Below are positions 7,425 through 17,252 of a DNA stretch of 64,000 nt, piece by piece. The notes beneath the pieces are model-generated. The model worked only from the letters and a program-made list of their open reading frames with translations, had not been told where the DNA came from and did no database searches. Origin of the DNA: Variovorax boronicumulans (GTDB taxonomy: Bacteria > Pseudomonadota > Gammaproteobacteria > Burkholderiales > Burkholderiaceae_C); assembly GCF_019352895.1 (NCBI RefSeq), contig NZ_JAAAFX010000005.1, positions 5,654-69,653 of the forward strand, written 5' to 3'. How positions within the stretch are numbered: the first letter of the stretch is position 1; each line of letters opens with the position of its first letter. The translations under genes were made by a program, and so were the position numbers.

Positions 7425-9032
7425 ATGACCCAGATCGGCAAACCCCCGTGCGACGAAGCCGCGATCCACAGCGGCGCGGTCGCCGCGCCTTGCTCGGCGG
7501 CCGCCAAGCGCGGCATTCTGCTCGCGGCCATCCTGGGCTCCAGCATGGCCTTCATCGACGGCACGGTGGTCAACGTGGCGCTGCCCGCGATCCAGCGCGA
7601 CCTGCATGCCGATGCCTTCAAGGCGCAATGGGTGGTCGAGTCCTATGCGCTGTTCCTCGCGGCGCTGCTGCTGGTGGGCGGCTCGCTGGGCGACCGTTTC
7701 GGCCGGCGCCGGGTCTTCGCGATCGGCGTGGCGCTGTTTGCGCTGGCCTCGGTGGCCTGCGCGCTGTCGGCCACGGTGCAGCAGCTGATCGCGGCGCGCG
7801 CGCTGCAGGGCATCGGCGCCGCGCTGCTGGTGCCGGGCAGCCTGGCCTTGATCAGCGCGTCCTTCCCCGAAGGCGAGCGCGGCAAGGCGATCGGCACCTG
7901 GTCGGGCGCGAGCGGCATCACCGCGGCCATCGGGCCGGTCATCGGCGGCTGGCTGGTCGACCAGTATTCGTGGACCTGGGCCTTCCTGATCAACGTGCCG
8001 CTGGCCGCGGTGGTGCTGTGGGTCGTGTGGCGCCGCGTGCCCGAAAGCCGCAACCCCTCGGCCGGCCGGCTCGACGGCGTGGGCGCGGTGCTCGCGACGG
8101 TGGGCCTGGGCGGCATCGTCTACGCCTTCATCGAGGCGCCGGTGCAGCAATGGCGCGCACCGGCCGTCGTCGCCGCGCTGGTGCTGGGCCTGGTCGCCAG
8201 TGCGACCTTCTTTGCCGTGCAGGCGCGCGTGCGCGAGCCGATGCTGCCGCTGGCCCTGTTCCGGCGCCGCAACTTCGGCGGCGCCAACCTGCTGACATTG
8301 CTGCTCTATGCGGCGCTGGGCGGCAGCCTGTACTTCTTCCCGCTCAACCTGATCCAGGTGCAGGGCTACTCGGCCACCGCGGCCGGCGCGGCGCTGCTGC
8401 CCTTCATCCTGATCATGTTCGCGTTCTCGCGCCAGGCAGGAAAACTGGTCGACCGCTTCGGCCCGCGGCTGCCGCTGGTGGTCGGGCCGGTGATCGCGGG
8501 CCTGGGCTTCGCGCTGTTCGTCGTGCCGGGCACCCACGCGAACTACTGGACGGCCTTCTTCCCCGCGGTGGTGGTGCTGGGCATCGGCATGACGATCACG
8601 GTGGCGCCGCTCACCACCACCGTGATGAACGCGGTCGGGCCCGAGCAGGCCGGCATCGCCTCGGGCGTGAACAACGCGGTGTCGCGCACGGCCGCGGTGC
8701 TGGCGGTGGCGGTGTTCGGCCTGGTGATGGCCGGGGCCTTCGACGCCAGCCTGGCAAATGCGCTGCGCGACATGCACGCCTCGCCCGAACTCGCGGCCCA
8801 TCTCGTCGGCCAGCGCAGCCGGCTCGCCGCGGCCGCGCCGCCGCCGGGCCTCGATGCGGCCACGGCGCAAGCGGTCACGGCGGCGGTGCAGCAGGCCTTC
8901 GTCGCGGGCTTCCGCTGGGTGATGGGCCTGGGCGCGGTGCTGGCCTGGCTGAGTGCGTTGAGCGCCTGGCTGTGGATCGGCGGACGGGCCGGCGGCAGCA
9001 GCGTGTCAACCGGGGCCGCCCAGGCTCGTTAG
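7425..9032 (+). CDS. MFS transporter, DHA2 (14-TM) drug:H+ antiporter family
   Basis: A 535-residue inner-membrane exporter of the EmrB/QacA type. It shows the TM1 motif DGTVVNVALPAIQ, motif A GGSLGDRFGRRR between TM2 and TM3, and the antiporter motif C region SGITAAIGPVIGGWL in TM5. Fourteen hydrophobic segments can be counted. Between the last two, a longer hydrophilic stretch rich in Ala/Pro (about 440-490) faces the periplasm by topology. The start at 7425 follows CAGGAG at 7415-7420. There is no periplasmic adaptor next to it, so it probably works alone. The substrate is unknown. Confidence 0.88.
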   Translation: MTQIGKPPCDEAAIHSGAVAAPCSAAAKRGILLAAILGSSMAFIDGTVVNVALPAIQRDLHADAFKAQWVVESYALFLAALLLVGGSLGDRFGRRRVFAIGVALFALASVACALSATVQQLIAARALQGIGAALLVPGSLALISASFPEGERGKAIGTWSGASGITAAIGPVIGGWLVDQYSWTWAFLINVPLAAVVLWVVWRRVPESRNPSAGRLDGVGAVLATVGLGGIVYAFIEAPVQQWRAPAVVAALVLGLVASATFFAVQARVREPMLPLALFRRRNFGGANLLTLLLYAALGGSLYFFPLNLIQVQGYSATAAGAALLPFILIMFAFSRQAGKLVDRFGPRLPLVVGPVIAGLGFALFVVPGTHANYWTAFFPAVVVLGIGMTITVAPLTTTVMNAVGPEQAGIASGVNNAVSRTAAVLAVAVFGLVMAGAFDASLANALRDMHASPELAAHLVGQRSRLAAAAPPPGLDAATAQAVTAAVQQAFVAGFRWVMGLGAVLAWLSALSAWLWIGGRAGGSSVSTGAAQAR

Positions 9033-9089
9033 ACTGCCTCGGACGACGCGCCGTGTCACCGGCAACAGCGTCGCGAAAGGGAGAGAAGA

Positions 9090-9641
9090 ATGAAGAACCA
9101 AGGCATGTGGAATGCGCGCCAGCCGCGTGGTGCGCGTGCGGCCTGCGCGACGGCCGCCGGCCTGCTGCTCTCGCTGATGGCCGCCTGCGGTGGCGGGACG
9201 GTGCAATTGGGCATTCGCGGCTACATGCACGACGACGCCGACGACCCGGTCCGGTATTTCAAGATCGACGGCGTGACCGGCGCGATGCCGGACGCGGGCG
9301 ACGGGCCCGGCAAGGGGGTTTGCTGCGTCACCCTTCCCCTTGAATGGCGGCCCGGCCTCACGGCGACGGTCGAATTCGGATACGGCCTGCCACCCTGGCC
9401 GTCGCCGAGGGTCGTCCAGGTGCCGGTGGAGGAGTACCGGGGCCACGCGCGCGGCACCCTGCAGGCGCATTTCTATCCGGGCGGCCGGGTGCGCATCGTG
9501 GTCTCGCGCTTTGCACCGGGGCATCCGCGCTACCCGCTGCTCGAAGGCGTGAAGCTCGACTGGGGCGTGTACCGCAACTACTGTGCGCTGCGGCCGTCCG
9601 ACGCGGTCTGCCTGGTGCTGCCGAAGGAAAAGGATCACTGA
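9090..9641 (+). CDS. Putative DUF3304-type lipoprotein
   Basis: A 183-residue protein with a long, Arg-rich signal segment, a hydrophobic stretch and a lipobox-like LMAAC at about residues 29-33. The body has GIRGYMHDDADD at its start, a central GVCCVTLPLEWRPG motif and a VEEY-(x)n-HFYPGGRVR-V-S segment. This arrangement resembles DUF3304 proteins, many of which are encoded near type VI secretion genes. No T6SS genes are seen here. A GAGAGAAG Shine-Dalgarno stretch precedes the ATG. Function is unknown. Confidence 0.6.
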   Translation: MKNQGMWNARQPRGARAACATAAGLLLSLMAACGGGTVQLGIRGYMHDDADDPVRYFKIDGVTGAMPDAGDGPGKGVCCVTLPLEWRPGLTATVEFGYGLPPWPSPRVVQVPVEEYRGHARGTLQAHFYPGGRVRIVVSRFAPGHPRYPLLEGVKLDWGVYRNYCALRPSDAVCLVLPKEKDH

Positions 9642-9764
9642 CCGAGTGCGCGGGATGCTCGCGCCGCCCCGTGCGCGCACGGGACGCTTGCATGTCCGCA
9701 AACGGCCAGCGCTGCGGCGTGTCATCGCAGACCCTCGGTGCTTCGACTTCTCCTGCGCCCCGCC

Positions 9765-10985
9765 ATGCACGCCCCGCTGCCCCGTTCCTTCGCCGCCCTG
9801 ACCGGCGCCAACCTGGCGGCGCAATCGGCCGAGCAACTGAGCCTCGCGGCCGTGCCCCTGGTGGCGGTGCTGGTGCTCGGTGCCGGCCCGGGCCAGATCG
9901 GGCTGCTGGCGGCGCTGCAGACCCTGCCCTTCCTGCTCCTGTCGCTGCCGCTGGGTTGGATGGCCGACCGCCTGCCTCGGCGGCGGCTCATGGTGGCCGC
10001 CGAGGTGCTGCGCGCGTTGTCGCTGCTGGCCTTGCTGGCGGCCGTGCTGCTGGATCGGTTGTCGGTCGAAGGTCTGGCGCTGCTGGGTTTTCTGGGGGCC
10101 GTGGGCACGGTGGGCTTCAGCGTCGCGGCACCGGCGCTGGTGCCCGCCCTGGTGCCGCGCGACGCACTGGCGCGCGCCAACGGACGGCTCGAGCTGGCGC
10201 GCAGCGCGGCCTTTGCGGGCGGGCCTGCACTGGGCGGCGCCCTGGTGGCGTGGGCCGGCGCGCCGGCGGCGTTCGTGCTGGCGGCGGTGCTGTCGCTGGC
10301 GGCCGTGGCGCTGCTGTTGCGGCTGGTCGAACCGGCGCGGCCCGCGCGTCCACCGCGCCATCCGCTGCGCGAGGTGCAGGACGGCGCGTCCTTCGTCTGG
10401 CGCGACCCGCTGCTGCGCCCGATGCTGCTGACGGGCGCGGCCTGGAACATCGCGTGGTTCGTGCTGCAGGCCGCGTACGTGCCGTATGCGGTCCGCGTGC
10501 TGGGCCTGGGCGCGGACGCCGTCGGCCTCACGCTCGGCGCCTTCGGCGCCGGCATGGTGGTGGGCGCGCTGCTGGCGCCACGCGTGGTGGCGGCCTTGCC
10601 CTTCGGCCGCGCGATCCAGCTCGGCCCGCTGGTGTCCGTGCTGGCCGCCGCCACGATGGTCGCCACGCTCTTCGTGCCCAGCGGCGTGCTCGCCGCATCG
10701 GCCTTCTTCCTTTTCGGCGCCGGCCCGATCGTGTGGACCATCACCTCGACCACGCTGCGCCAGAGCCTCACGCCGGCCGCGATGCTGGGGCGCGTGGGCG
10801 CGCTGTTCCTCACGGTCAACACCGGCGCCCGCCCGGTCGGTGCCGCGCTGGGCGGGCTGGTCGGTGCGGGCTGGGGCGAGGCGGCCTGCCTGTGGCTTGC
10901 GCTGGCCGGCTTCGTGCTGCAGGCGCTGCTGATCCTGGGGTCGCAGGTCGGTGGCTTGCGGCGGCTGCCGGCGGCGGCGGGATGA
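9765..10985 (+). CDS. MFS transporter, 12-TM (MFS_3 / enterobactin exporter-like)
   Basis: A 406-residue, very hydrophobic protein with about 12 membrane segments. Motif A appears as LGWMADRLPRRRLM between TM2 and TM3, and a conserved RANGRLELARS segment precedes TM5, as in EntS/MFS_3 exporters. An in-frame GTG lies at 9738, but the ATG at 9765 gives a normal N-terminus. It converges with the S9 peptidase gene; the stops are 13 bp apart. Likely exports a small molecule; the substrate cannot be told. Confidence 0.8.
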   Translation: MHAPLPRSFAALTGANLAAQSAEQLSLAAVPLVAVLVLGAGPGQIGLLAALQTLPFLLLSLPLGWMADRLPRRRLMVAAEVLRALSLLALLAAVLLDRLSVEGLALLGFLGAVGTVGFSVAAPALVPALVPRDALARANGRLELARSAAFAGGPALGGALVAWAGAPAAFVLAAVLSLAAVALLLRLVEPARPARPPRHPLREVQDGASFVWRDPLLRPMLLTGAAWNIAWFVLQAAYVPYAVRVLGLGADAVGLTLGAFGAGMVVGALLAPRVVAALPFGRAIQLGPLVSVLAAATMVATLFVPSGVLAASAFFLFGAGPIVWTITSTTLRQSLTPAAMLGRVGALFLTVNTGARPVGAALGGLVGAGWGEAACLWLALAGFVLQALLILGSQVGGLRRLPAAAG

Positions 10986-10998
10986 AGGGGCGCGCCGC

Positions 10999-13038
10999 TC
11001 AGCGCGGCATCAACTGATAGAAGTCGAAGCCGTTGCTGCGCCCGCCCAGACAGTCGGCCAGCGTGTCCTCGACCTCGCGCCAGAACGCCAGCCGGTTGCG
11101 CCAGCGGCGCACCTGGTGGCCTTCGTCGGCGAAGCTCAGCAGCCGCACCGGCCGCCCGAGGCGCTGCAGCGCGGCCACCACGTCGTCGGAGTCCTGGCGC
11201 AGCACGCGCACGTCGTTGGCGCCGTGCACCACCAGCAGCGGCGCGGTGATCCGGTCGATCTGCGCGATGGGCGAAGCCGCGAGCATGGCGGCGCGCTCGT
11301 CCGGGTTCTCGACGTTGCCGAAGAAGCGGGCGAAGTAGTGGCGGTTGCGCCAGAAGGGCGGCCAGTTCTCGATCACGCGCGGCCAGTTCGCCACGCCGAC
11401 GACGTCGATGCCGCAGCGGTAGTCGTGTGGTTTCTGGATCAGCTGGGCCAGCACCGAGAAGCCGCCGAAGCTGGCGCCCATGACCGCGATGCGCTGCGGG
11501 TCGGCGATGCCCTGGTCGATGGCCCACTGCACGGCCTCGGCGATGTCGCGCTGCATCCGCCCGCTGGTCTCGCCTGCGCCGGCCATCATGAACGCACGCC
11601 CGTAGCCGCTCGAGCCGCGGTAGTTGACCTTGAGCACCGCATAGCCGCGGTTGGCGAGCATCTGCGTGGTGTTGAAGCCGGCCGCCTGCCAGGTGTCGCG
11701 AGCCCACGGGCCGCCATGGATGCTGACCACCATCGGCACCGGGCCCTGCACGCCCGGCGGGCGTACCACGTAGCCGTGCACCGTGAGCCCGTCCGATGTG
11801 CGGAAGGCGTAGGGCGCCGTGGGTGCGAACAGGCCGGCTTCGGGCTTGCGCGGCGGCGTCAGGCGGGTCAGGGCCTGTGTGTCGCGGTCGAGCAGCAATT
11901 CGACGGCCTCGTCCTGCGTCACCGCGCGCAGCACCATGCGGCGTGCGCCCTCGGCGATGCTCGACGGGCGCACCAGCACCGGCTCGGCATCGAGCCAGCC
12001 GCGCTGGCGCGCCGCCTGCGTGGCCTGGGCCACCTCGGCCGCCAGTGCGGTGTCGCGCCAGCGCAGCTCTGGCAAGCCCGGCGTGGCGGCATAGGCAATG
12101 GGCTCGCCGGTGCCGGGCAGGTAATAGGCGCCGTCGAGGTCGACGCTCGGGTCTTCGCCCAGCACCTGTTCGCTGCCGCTGGCGAGATCGACGGCGACCA
12201 GCACCGACTTGTCGCGGCCGATGTTGGTCAGGGCCCACAGCCGGCCGCCCGCGAGGTCGATGCGCTGCGGCCAGAAAAAGTCGAAGGCCTTCACGGTGCG
12301 CAGCAGGCGCCAGCTGCCGTCGGCGTTGCGCAGCTCGATCGCCACGTCCGAGCCGTCGGCGCTGCCGAGCTGGCGGCTGCGGCCGGCCAGTTGCCGGTCG
12401 GTGCCGATGAACCAGTCGACCACACGGTCGTCGTCGCCGCTGCGCGCCACCTCGCGCACCGTGCGCGTGGCGGCATCGGCTTCGAACAGGTCCATGCTGC
12501 TGCGCTCGCGCCGGTTGCTGGTGAAGAAGAAGCGCGCACTGCCCGGTACACCGCGCGCCACGTAGGCCGAGCGCACGCCCAGCCAGGGCGTGACGGCCCA
12601 GGCCGGCGCGTCCGGGACCTGGGTGTCGAGCACGAAGAGTTGCGTGTTCTCGTTGCCGCTCGCGTCCCGGATGTAGGCGATGCGGCGGCTGTCGGGCAGC
12701 CAGGAATAGGTCGGACCCGAAACGCCCGAAGCGGCCAGGGTGCCGGTGGCGAAGGTGGTGACGGAGCCGCCCTGCGGCGCGTCGCGCACCGCGAGCCCGA
12801 TGTCGGTGCCGACGGCCTGCGCCCACAGCAGCTTACGCGCGTCGGGCGACAACGCATGTCCTTCGACCACGTCGATGTTGGCGACGAAGCGCCGGACCGG
12901 CACCAGCGGCGGCAAGGGGCCGGCCTGTTGCGCGGCCACCAGCGCCGGGTGGGTCGGCGCGGTGGTGCAGGCGCCAAGCACCAGGGCGGCGAAGGCTCCT
13001 GCGGCAAGAGTGGCAAGACGGTGAAGTGCGGCAGCCAT
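10999..13038 (-). CDS. S9-family (prolyl oligopeptidase-type) peptidase lipoprotein
   Basis: A 679-residue exported serine peptidase. The N-terminus MAAALHRLATLAAG leads to the lipobox LGAC, so it is probably a lipoprotein. Residues of about 40-400 look like a beta-propeller of repeated strand blocks. The C-terminal alpha/beta hydrolase has VSIHGGPWARD for the oxyanion side, the nucleophile elbow GASFGG (S523), an Asp in HGANDVRV and the His in FADEGHQ. CAGGAG precedes the start at 13038. It diverges from the two-component system at 13173, which may control it; this is inferred from position only. Confidence 0.88.
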   Translation of the reverse strand: MAAALHRLATLAAGAFAALVLGACTTAPTHPALVAAQQAGPLPPLVPVRRFVANIDVVEGHALSPDARKLLWAQAVGTDIGLAVRDAPQGGSVTTFATGTLAASGVSGPTYSWLPDSRRIAYIRDASGNENTQLFVLDTQVPDAPAWAVTPWLGVRSAYVARGVPGSARFFFTSNRRERSSMDLFEADAATRTVREVARSGDDDRVVDWFIGTDRQLAGRSRQLGSADGSDVAIELRNADGSWRLLRTVKAFDFFWPQRIDLAGGRLWALTNIGRDKSVLVAVDLASGSEQVLGEDPSVDLDGAYYLPGTGEPIAYAATPGLPELRWRDTALAAEVAQATQAARQRGWLDAEPVLVRPSSIAEGARRMVLRAVTQDEAVELLLDRDTQALTRLTPPRKPEAGLFAPTAPYAFRTSDGLTVHGYVVRPPGVQGPVPMVVSIHGGPWARDTWQAAGFNTTQMLANRGYAVLKVNYRGSSGYGRAFMMAGAGETSGRMQRDIAEAVQWAIDQGIADPQRIAVMGASFGGFSVLAQLIQKPHDYRCGIDVVGVANWPRVIENWPPFWRNRHYFARFFGNVENPDERAAMLAASPIAQIDRITAPLLVVHGANDVRVLRQDSDDVVAALQRLGRPVRLLSFADEGHQVRRWRNRLAFWREVEDTLADCLGGRSNGFDFYQLMPR

Positions 13039-13172
13039 GGGACAGTCTCCTGAGAAGGACGGGGCGGCGCGGATTGTGGCCTGCCGAACCTTGGGCGCAG
13101 CCAAAGGCCGGGCGCGATGCGCCGCCGCACGTCTTTGGCTTTCCCCAAGGTTGGCGCCCGCACAATGCCGCG

Positions 13173-13832
13173 GTGCACCTCCTCCTGATCGAAGACGACC
13201 TCGACCTCGGCCGCGCCCTGCAGGCCGCGCTCAAGGTCGACGGCCTGAGCAGCGAATGGCTGCGGCGCGCGGCCGATGTGCCGCAGCGGCTCGACCCGGC
13301 TGCCTTTGACTGCGTGCTGCTCGACCTCACGCTGCCCGACGGCAGCGGCTACGACTTGCTGAAGCGCTGGCGCGAGGCCGGCTGCACGCTGCCGGTGATC
13401 GTGATCACCGCGCGCTCGGCGGTCGAGGACCGGCTGGCCGGGCTGGACGGCGGTGCCGACGACTTCGTGATCAAACCCTTCGCCACGGTCGAGCTGATCT
13501 CGCGCATCCGCGCCGTGCTGCGCCGCTCGGCGCGGCAGGCCAGCGAGACCTGGCACTTCGGCGCGCTGTCGATCGAGCCGCGCAGCCACCGTGCGCAGTT
13601 GAACGGCGCACCGCTCGAGCTGTCGCCGCGTGAGTTCAGCCTGCTGCGCGAGCTGGCGCGCGAACCCGGCGCGGTGGTCGCCAAGGGCGTGCTCGCGCAG
13701 AAGCTCGAACCGCTGGGCGAACCGCTGGACTTCGCCGCCATCGAGGTGCACGTGTCGAACCTGCGCCGCAAGATCGGCGCGGCGCGCGTGCACACCGTGC
13801 GCGGCGTGGGCTACATGCTGGTGGCGTCATGA
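13173..13832 (+). CDS. OmpR/PhoB-family response regulator
   Basis: A 219-residue two-domain regulator. The receiver has the acidic pair EDD at residues 7-9, the phospho-acceptor D51 in LLDLTLPDG, the switch Thr/Ser region VITARS and the lysine in IKPF. The C-terminal winged helix (about 125-219) has the LSPREFSLLRELA and VHVSNLRRKIG helices and ends GVGYMLVA. The GTG at 13173 is chosen because it places the first beta strand exactly where receivers begin. The gene is coupled to the sensor kinase by an ATGA overlap. It resembles QseB/PmrA-type regulators. Confidence 0.9.
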   Translation: MHLLLIEDDLDLGRALQAALKVDGLSSEWLRRAADVPQRLDPAAFDCVLLDLTLPDGSGYDLLKRWREAGCTLPVIVITARSAVEDRLAGLDGGADDFVIKPFATVELISRIRAVLRRSARQASETWHFGALSIEPRSHRAQLNGAPLELSPREFSLLRELAREPGAVVAKGVLAQKLEPLGEPLDFAAIEVHVSNLRRKIGAARVHTVRGVGYMLVAS

Positions 13833-15199
13833 CGCGGCGCCCCCGTCGGCCGACCATCGTGCGGCGCGTGTTCCTGGCGGTGGTGTGCGCCTTCGTGCTG
13901 GTGCTGCTGGCGATCCAGCTCTGGATGTACGTCGCGTTCCGCCAGTCGCTCGCGGTCGACCAGGGGCTCAGCAGGCTGGGCCGCGCACTCACCGAGGCCC
14001 TGGCACGCATCGACGACGAAGCACAGGCGCGCGCGATCATGGCCTCGACCGACACGCTCTACAAGAGCCTGCGCATCAGCGGCAACCCGGCCGGCACCGT
14101 GCTGCTGCAGTTGTCGGACCGCGGTGGCCGGACGGTCTACAGTTCGCCCGCGCTGGGCGGACGCATCCTCGACGGCCTGCCCGGGCAGGTGGTCGAGCGC
14201 AGCTTCGAGGGCCAGCCCTACTGGGTCTACACCGGCGAGTCGACGCGCTGGTCGCTGCACGCGGCCGAGCCCGAGCGCACGCTGGGGCGCGTGCTGCGCA
14301 ACAACACCCACGTGGTGTTGCCCTACCTGTTGCTGGCGCTGCCGATCGTGCTGCTGCTGGTCTGGCTCGCGGTCCGGCATGGCCTGAAGCCGCTGCAGCG
14401 GCTGGCCGACCGCATCGCGCGGCGCAGCGTCGCCGATCTGTCGCCGGTCGGCTTCGATCCGCGCTACGCCGAGCTGACGCCGCTGGTGGGCGCGCTCGAA
14501 CGCATGCTGGGCCAGTTGCGCGGCCGGCTCGAGCGCGAGCGCGCCTTCGTGCACGATGCGGCGCACGAGCTGCGCACGCCGATGGCGGTGATCGCGGCCG
14601 AGGCGCATGCGCTGGTGGGCGCCGAAAGCCCGGCCGATCGGCAGCGCGCGCGCGCGCACCTCGAGCAGGCGATCGCGCGTGCGTCGCATCTCTCGCAGCA
14701 ACTGCTCGCGCTGGCCGCGCTCGACGAGACGCTGGGCCCGGCAAATGCGCCGGCCGACGCGGCGCAGCGGCTGCGGCAGGCGCTGGCGCAGGCCGCGCCG
14801 CAGGCCATCGCGCGCGGCATCGAGCTCACGCTGGACGCGCCCGACGGCCTGGCGGCACGGCTCGACCTGCCGGCCTTCCAGTCGATCGTCGAAAACCTGC
14901 TGCACAACGCCTTGCGCTACGTGCACGACGGGGCCCGCATCGCGGTCACGCTGGTGCGCGAGGAAGACGCGCTGACGCTCGCGGTGGAAGACGACGGACC
15001 CGGCATCGCGCCGGCCGAGCGCGAGCGCGTGTTCGAGCGCTTCTACCGCTGCGCGGACCCCACCGTGTCCGGCTCGGGGCTGGGGCTGGCCATCGTGCGG
15101 CAGGCGGTCGAGCGCATGGGCGGGCGGATCCGGCTCGGCACGGGCCTGCAGGGGCGCGGCGCGGGCTTCCATGTCTGGCTGCCGCTGGCGCCGCCCTGA
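13829..15199 (+). CDS. Two-component sensor histidine kinase
   Basis: A 456-residue inner-membrane kinase. A first membrane segment at about residues 12-32 and a second at about 165-188 enclose a periplasmic sensor of about 130 residues. A short HAMP-like linker follows. The dimerisation domain has H246 in HDAAHELRTPM. The ATPase domain shows the N box ENLLHNALRY, the G1 box VEDDGPGIAP and the G2 box GSGLGLAIV. It is the partner of the response regulator directly upstream. The layout is that of QseC/PmrB-type sensors. The signal is unknown. Confidence 0.9.
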   Translation: MTRRPRRPTIVRRVFLAVVCAFVLVLLAIQLWMYVAFRQSLAVDQGLSRLGRALTEALARIDDEAQARAIMASTDTLYKSLRISGNPAGTVLLQLSDRGGRTVYSSPALGGRILDGLPGQVVERSFEGQPYWVYTGESTRWSLHAAEPERTLGRVLRNNTHVVLPYLLLALPIVLLLVWLAVRHGLKPLQRLADRIARRSVADLSPVGFDPRYAELTPLVGALERMLGQLRGRLERERAFVHDAAHELRTPMAVIAAEAHALVGAESPADRQRARAHLEQAIARASHLSQQLLALAALDETLGPANAPADAAQRLRQALAQAAPQAIARGIELTLDAPDGLAARLDLPAFQSIVENLLHNALRYVHDGARIAVTLVREEDALTLAVEDDGPGIAPAERERVFERFYRCADPTVSGSGLGLAIVRQAVERMGGRIRLGTGLQGRGAGFHVWLPLAPP

Positions 15200-15235
15200 A
15201 AACGGAGCGCGCGCGCCGCAGCGCAAAATGGGCGC

Positions 15236-16081
15236 ATGAAAGCACCCCCCCGATTGCAGTCGCTGGTCGACGAAGGTCTGATCGACACCGTGGTGCGACA
15301 GCTGATGAGCGGCAAGGAAGCCATGGTCTACGTGGTGCGCTGCGGCGACGAGACGCGCTGCGCCAAGATCTACAAGGAAGCGACCACCCGCAGCTTCCGC
15401 CAGGCCGTCGACTACACCGAGAACCGCAAGGTCAAGAACACCCGGCTGCAGCGCGCGATGGCCAAGGGCACCAAGTTCGGCCGCCAGGCCACCGAGGCCG
15501 CGTGGCAGAGCGCCGAGGTCGACGCGCTCTACCGGCTGGCCGCCGCTGGCGTGCGCGTGCCCGAGCCCTACAACTTTTGCGACGGCGTCTTGCTGATGGA
15601 ACTCGTGACCGACGCCGAGGGCGATGCCGCGCCGCGCCTCAACGACGTGGTGTTCACGCCCGAGGATGCGCTGCGCCACCACGCGAGCCTGCTGGTCGAG
15701 GTGGTGCGCATGCTCTGCGCGGGCGTGGTGCACGGCGACCTGTCGGAATTCAACGTGCTGCTGGCGGCCGACGGGCCGGTCATCATCGACCTGCCGCAGG
15801 CGGTGGACGCGGCCGGCAACAACCACGCCAAGCGCATGCTGCTGCGCGATGTCGCCAACCTGAAGAACTTCTTCGGCCAGTTCGCGCCGGAGCTGCTGCA
15901 GACGCACTACGGCGATGAGATGTGGGCCCTGTACGAAAGCGGCGAACTCGATCCAGGCACCGCGCTCACCGGCCGCTTCGCGCATGCGACCGGGCCGGTG
16001 GACCTGGGCAACGTGCTGCGCGAGGTCGACGATGCGCGCGCCGAAGAGGCGGCGCGGCTGGTGCGGATGGCGGCGCGTTAG
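15236..16081 (+). CDS. RIO1-type protein serine/threonine kinase
   Basis: A 281-residue atypical kinase. The ATP-binding part has SGKEAMVYVV and the lysine in CAKIYKE, followed by an Arg/Lys-rich stretch. The catalytic loop HGDLSEFNVL and the metal-binding IIDLPQAVD are those of RIO1-family proteins. Bacterial RIO kinases of this length occur widely in proteobacteria and their targets are mostly undefined. Its stop (TAG, 16079-16081) directly abuts the stop of the convergent AraC-type gene with no base between them. Confidence 0.88.
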   Translation: MKAPPRLQSLVDEGLIDTVVRQLMSGKEAMVYVVRCGDETRCAKIYKEATTRSFRQAVDYTENRKVKNTRLQRAMAKGTKFGRQATEAAWQSAEVDALYRLAAAGVRVPEPYNFCDGVLLMELVTDAEGDAAPRLNDVVFTPEDALRHHASLLVEVVRMLCAGVVHGDLSEFNVLLAADGPVIIDLPQAVDAAGNNHAKRMLLRDVANLKNFFGQFAPELLQTHYGDEMWALYESGELDPGTALTGRFAHATGPVDLGNVLREVDDARAEEAARLVRMAAR

Positions 16082-17146
16082 CTAGCGACCTTCCTGCCGG
16101 AACGCCCCCGGCGCCACGCCGGTCCAGCCGCGGAAGGCGCGAGAGAAGCTCTTCTCGTTGCGAAAACCGACGGCCAGCGCGATCTGCTTGATCGGCCGCG
16201 TGGTGCGCCGCAGCTGGTCGATCGCCTGCTCGCGCCGCACCTCGTCCTTGAGCGCCTGCAGCGAGGTGCCTTCCTCGCTCAGCTGGCGATGCAGCGTGCG
16301 GCTCGACAGGTGCAGCTGCGCGGCCAGCGCCTCGCCGGTGCCCGGGCCGCCCGCGCGCGCGCTCAGCAGCTCGCGCACGCGCTGGCCCAGCAGCCGGTCG
16401 CGCCGGTACTGCAGCACGGTCAGCGGCAGCGCGCGCCTGAGCATGGTGCGCAGCGCCGCCTCGTCGCGCTGCATCGGCAGCGCGAGGTAGCGCTCGTCGA
16501 AGCTGTAGCTCGCGCGCTCTGCATCGAAGTGCAGGTCGCCGGTGAACATCAGCGGGTAGGCATCGCGGTGCGGCGGTGGCGCGAAGGGAAAGCTGGCGGC
16601 GCGCAGCGAGATGCGCGAATCGATGGCCCAGCAGGCGTAGCCGTGCAGGAAGCGCAAGGTCGACACCAGGCAGAACTCGCGGAACGCCGGATCGAGCGCG
16701 CGGTGCTCGGTGACCGCCACGGTCGCGATGCCGTCGGCCACCTGCAGTTCGAGCGTGATGTCTTCGGTGAGCAGCCGGTGGTGGCGGCACCAGCGCTTGA
16801 TGGCCACGCCGAGGTCGGGCGAGGTCAGCGAGGCGCGGCACAGCATGCCGTGGCTGCCCCAGGGCAGCCGGCGCGAGAACCAGCCCAGTGCCTCGTCGTC
16901 CAGTTCCTGCATCGCGTGGGCATTGAGCGCCTCGAACTGCGCGGCCGTGACGCGGGCGCCCGCGCGCGCGAGTTCCTGCGGCGCGATCTGTGCCTGCGCC
17001 AGGGCCGCCGCCGGGTCGACGCCGTAGCGTGCATAGCCCTGGACGATCGCTTGCACGAAGGCCATGGGCGTGGCGGCACGGCCAGGTCTGAGGAAGGCAG
17101 GGGCGGGCATCTCGAAGCGCAAAGGCGTGGCGTAATTTGCAACCAT
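16082..17146 (-). CDS. AraC-family transcriptional regulator with N-terminal Arabinose_bd-like domain
   Basis: A 354-residue regulator. Residues of about 25-230 resemble the ligand-binding domain of OruR/ArgR-like AraC proteins ([32 protein letters not shown]). The C-terminal two-HTH domain has [16 protein letters not shown] as the first recognition region and [23 protein letters not shown] as the second. The start at 17146 is the longer option; an in-frame ATG at 17110 would remove 12 residues. It diverges from isovaleryl-CoA dehydrogenase at 17253. Control of the leucine/isovalerate cluster is therefore plausible, though the usual liu regulators of proteobacteria are MerR- or TetR-type. Confidence 0.85.
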   Translation of the reverse strand: MVANYATPLRFEMPAPAFLRPGRAATPMAFVQAIVQGYARYGVDPAAALAQAQIAPQELARAGARVTAAQFEALNAHAMQELDDEALGWFSRRLPWGSHGMLCRASLTSPDLGVAIKRWCRHHRLLTEDITLELQVADGIATVAVTEHRALDPAFREFCLVSTLRFLHGYACWAIDSRISLRAASFPFAPPPHRDAYPLMFTGDLHFDAERASYSFDERYLALPMQRDEAALRTMLRRALPLTVLQYRRDRLLGQRVRELLSARAGGPGTGEALAAQLHLSSRTLHRQLSEEGTSLQALKDEVRREQAIDQLRRTTRPIKQIALAVGFRNEKSFSRAFRGWTGVAPGAFRQEGR

Positions 17147-17252
17147 TGTGGCGGCAAATGCGAAGCCTGCGGGCGTAAGCTGCGGCTTTTGCGCGCGCAG
17201 CCGTCCCCGTGCATGCGAGCGCACCGTGCACCCTTCAGAGGAGACAAGCCCC

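Noticed and set aside
9722..12826. A 1,034-codon minus-strand frame over the S9 peptidase and MFS genes
   Set aside because: The true S9 peptidase frame on the same strand has a signal peptide and catalytic motifs; this one has none.
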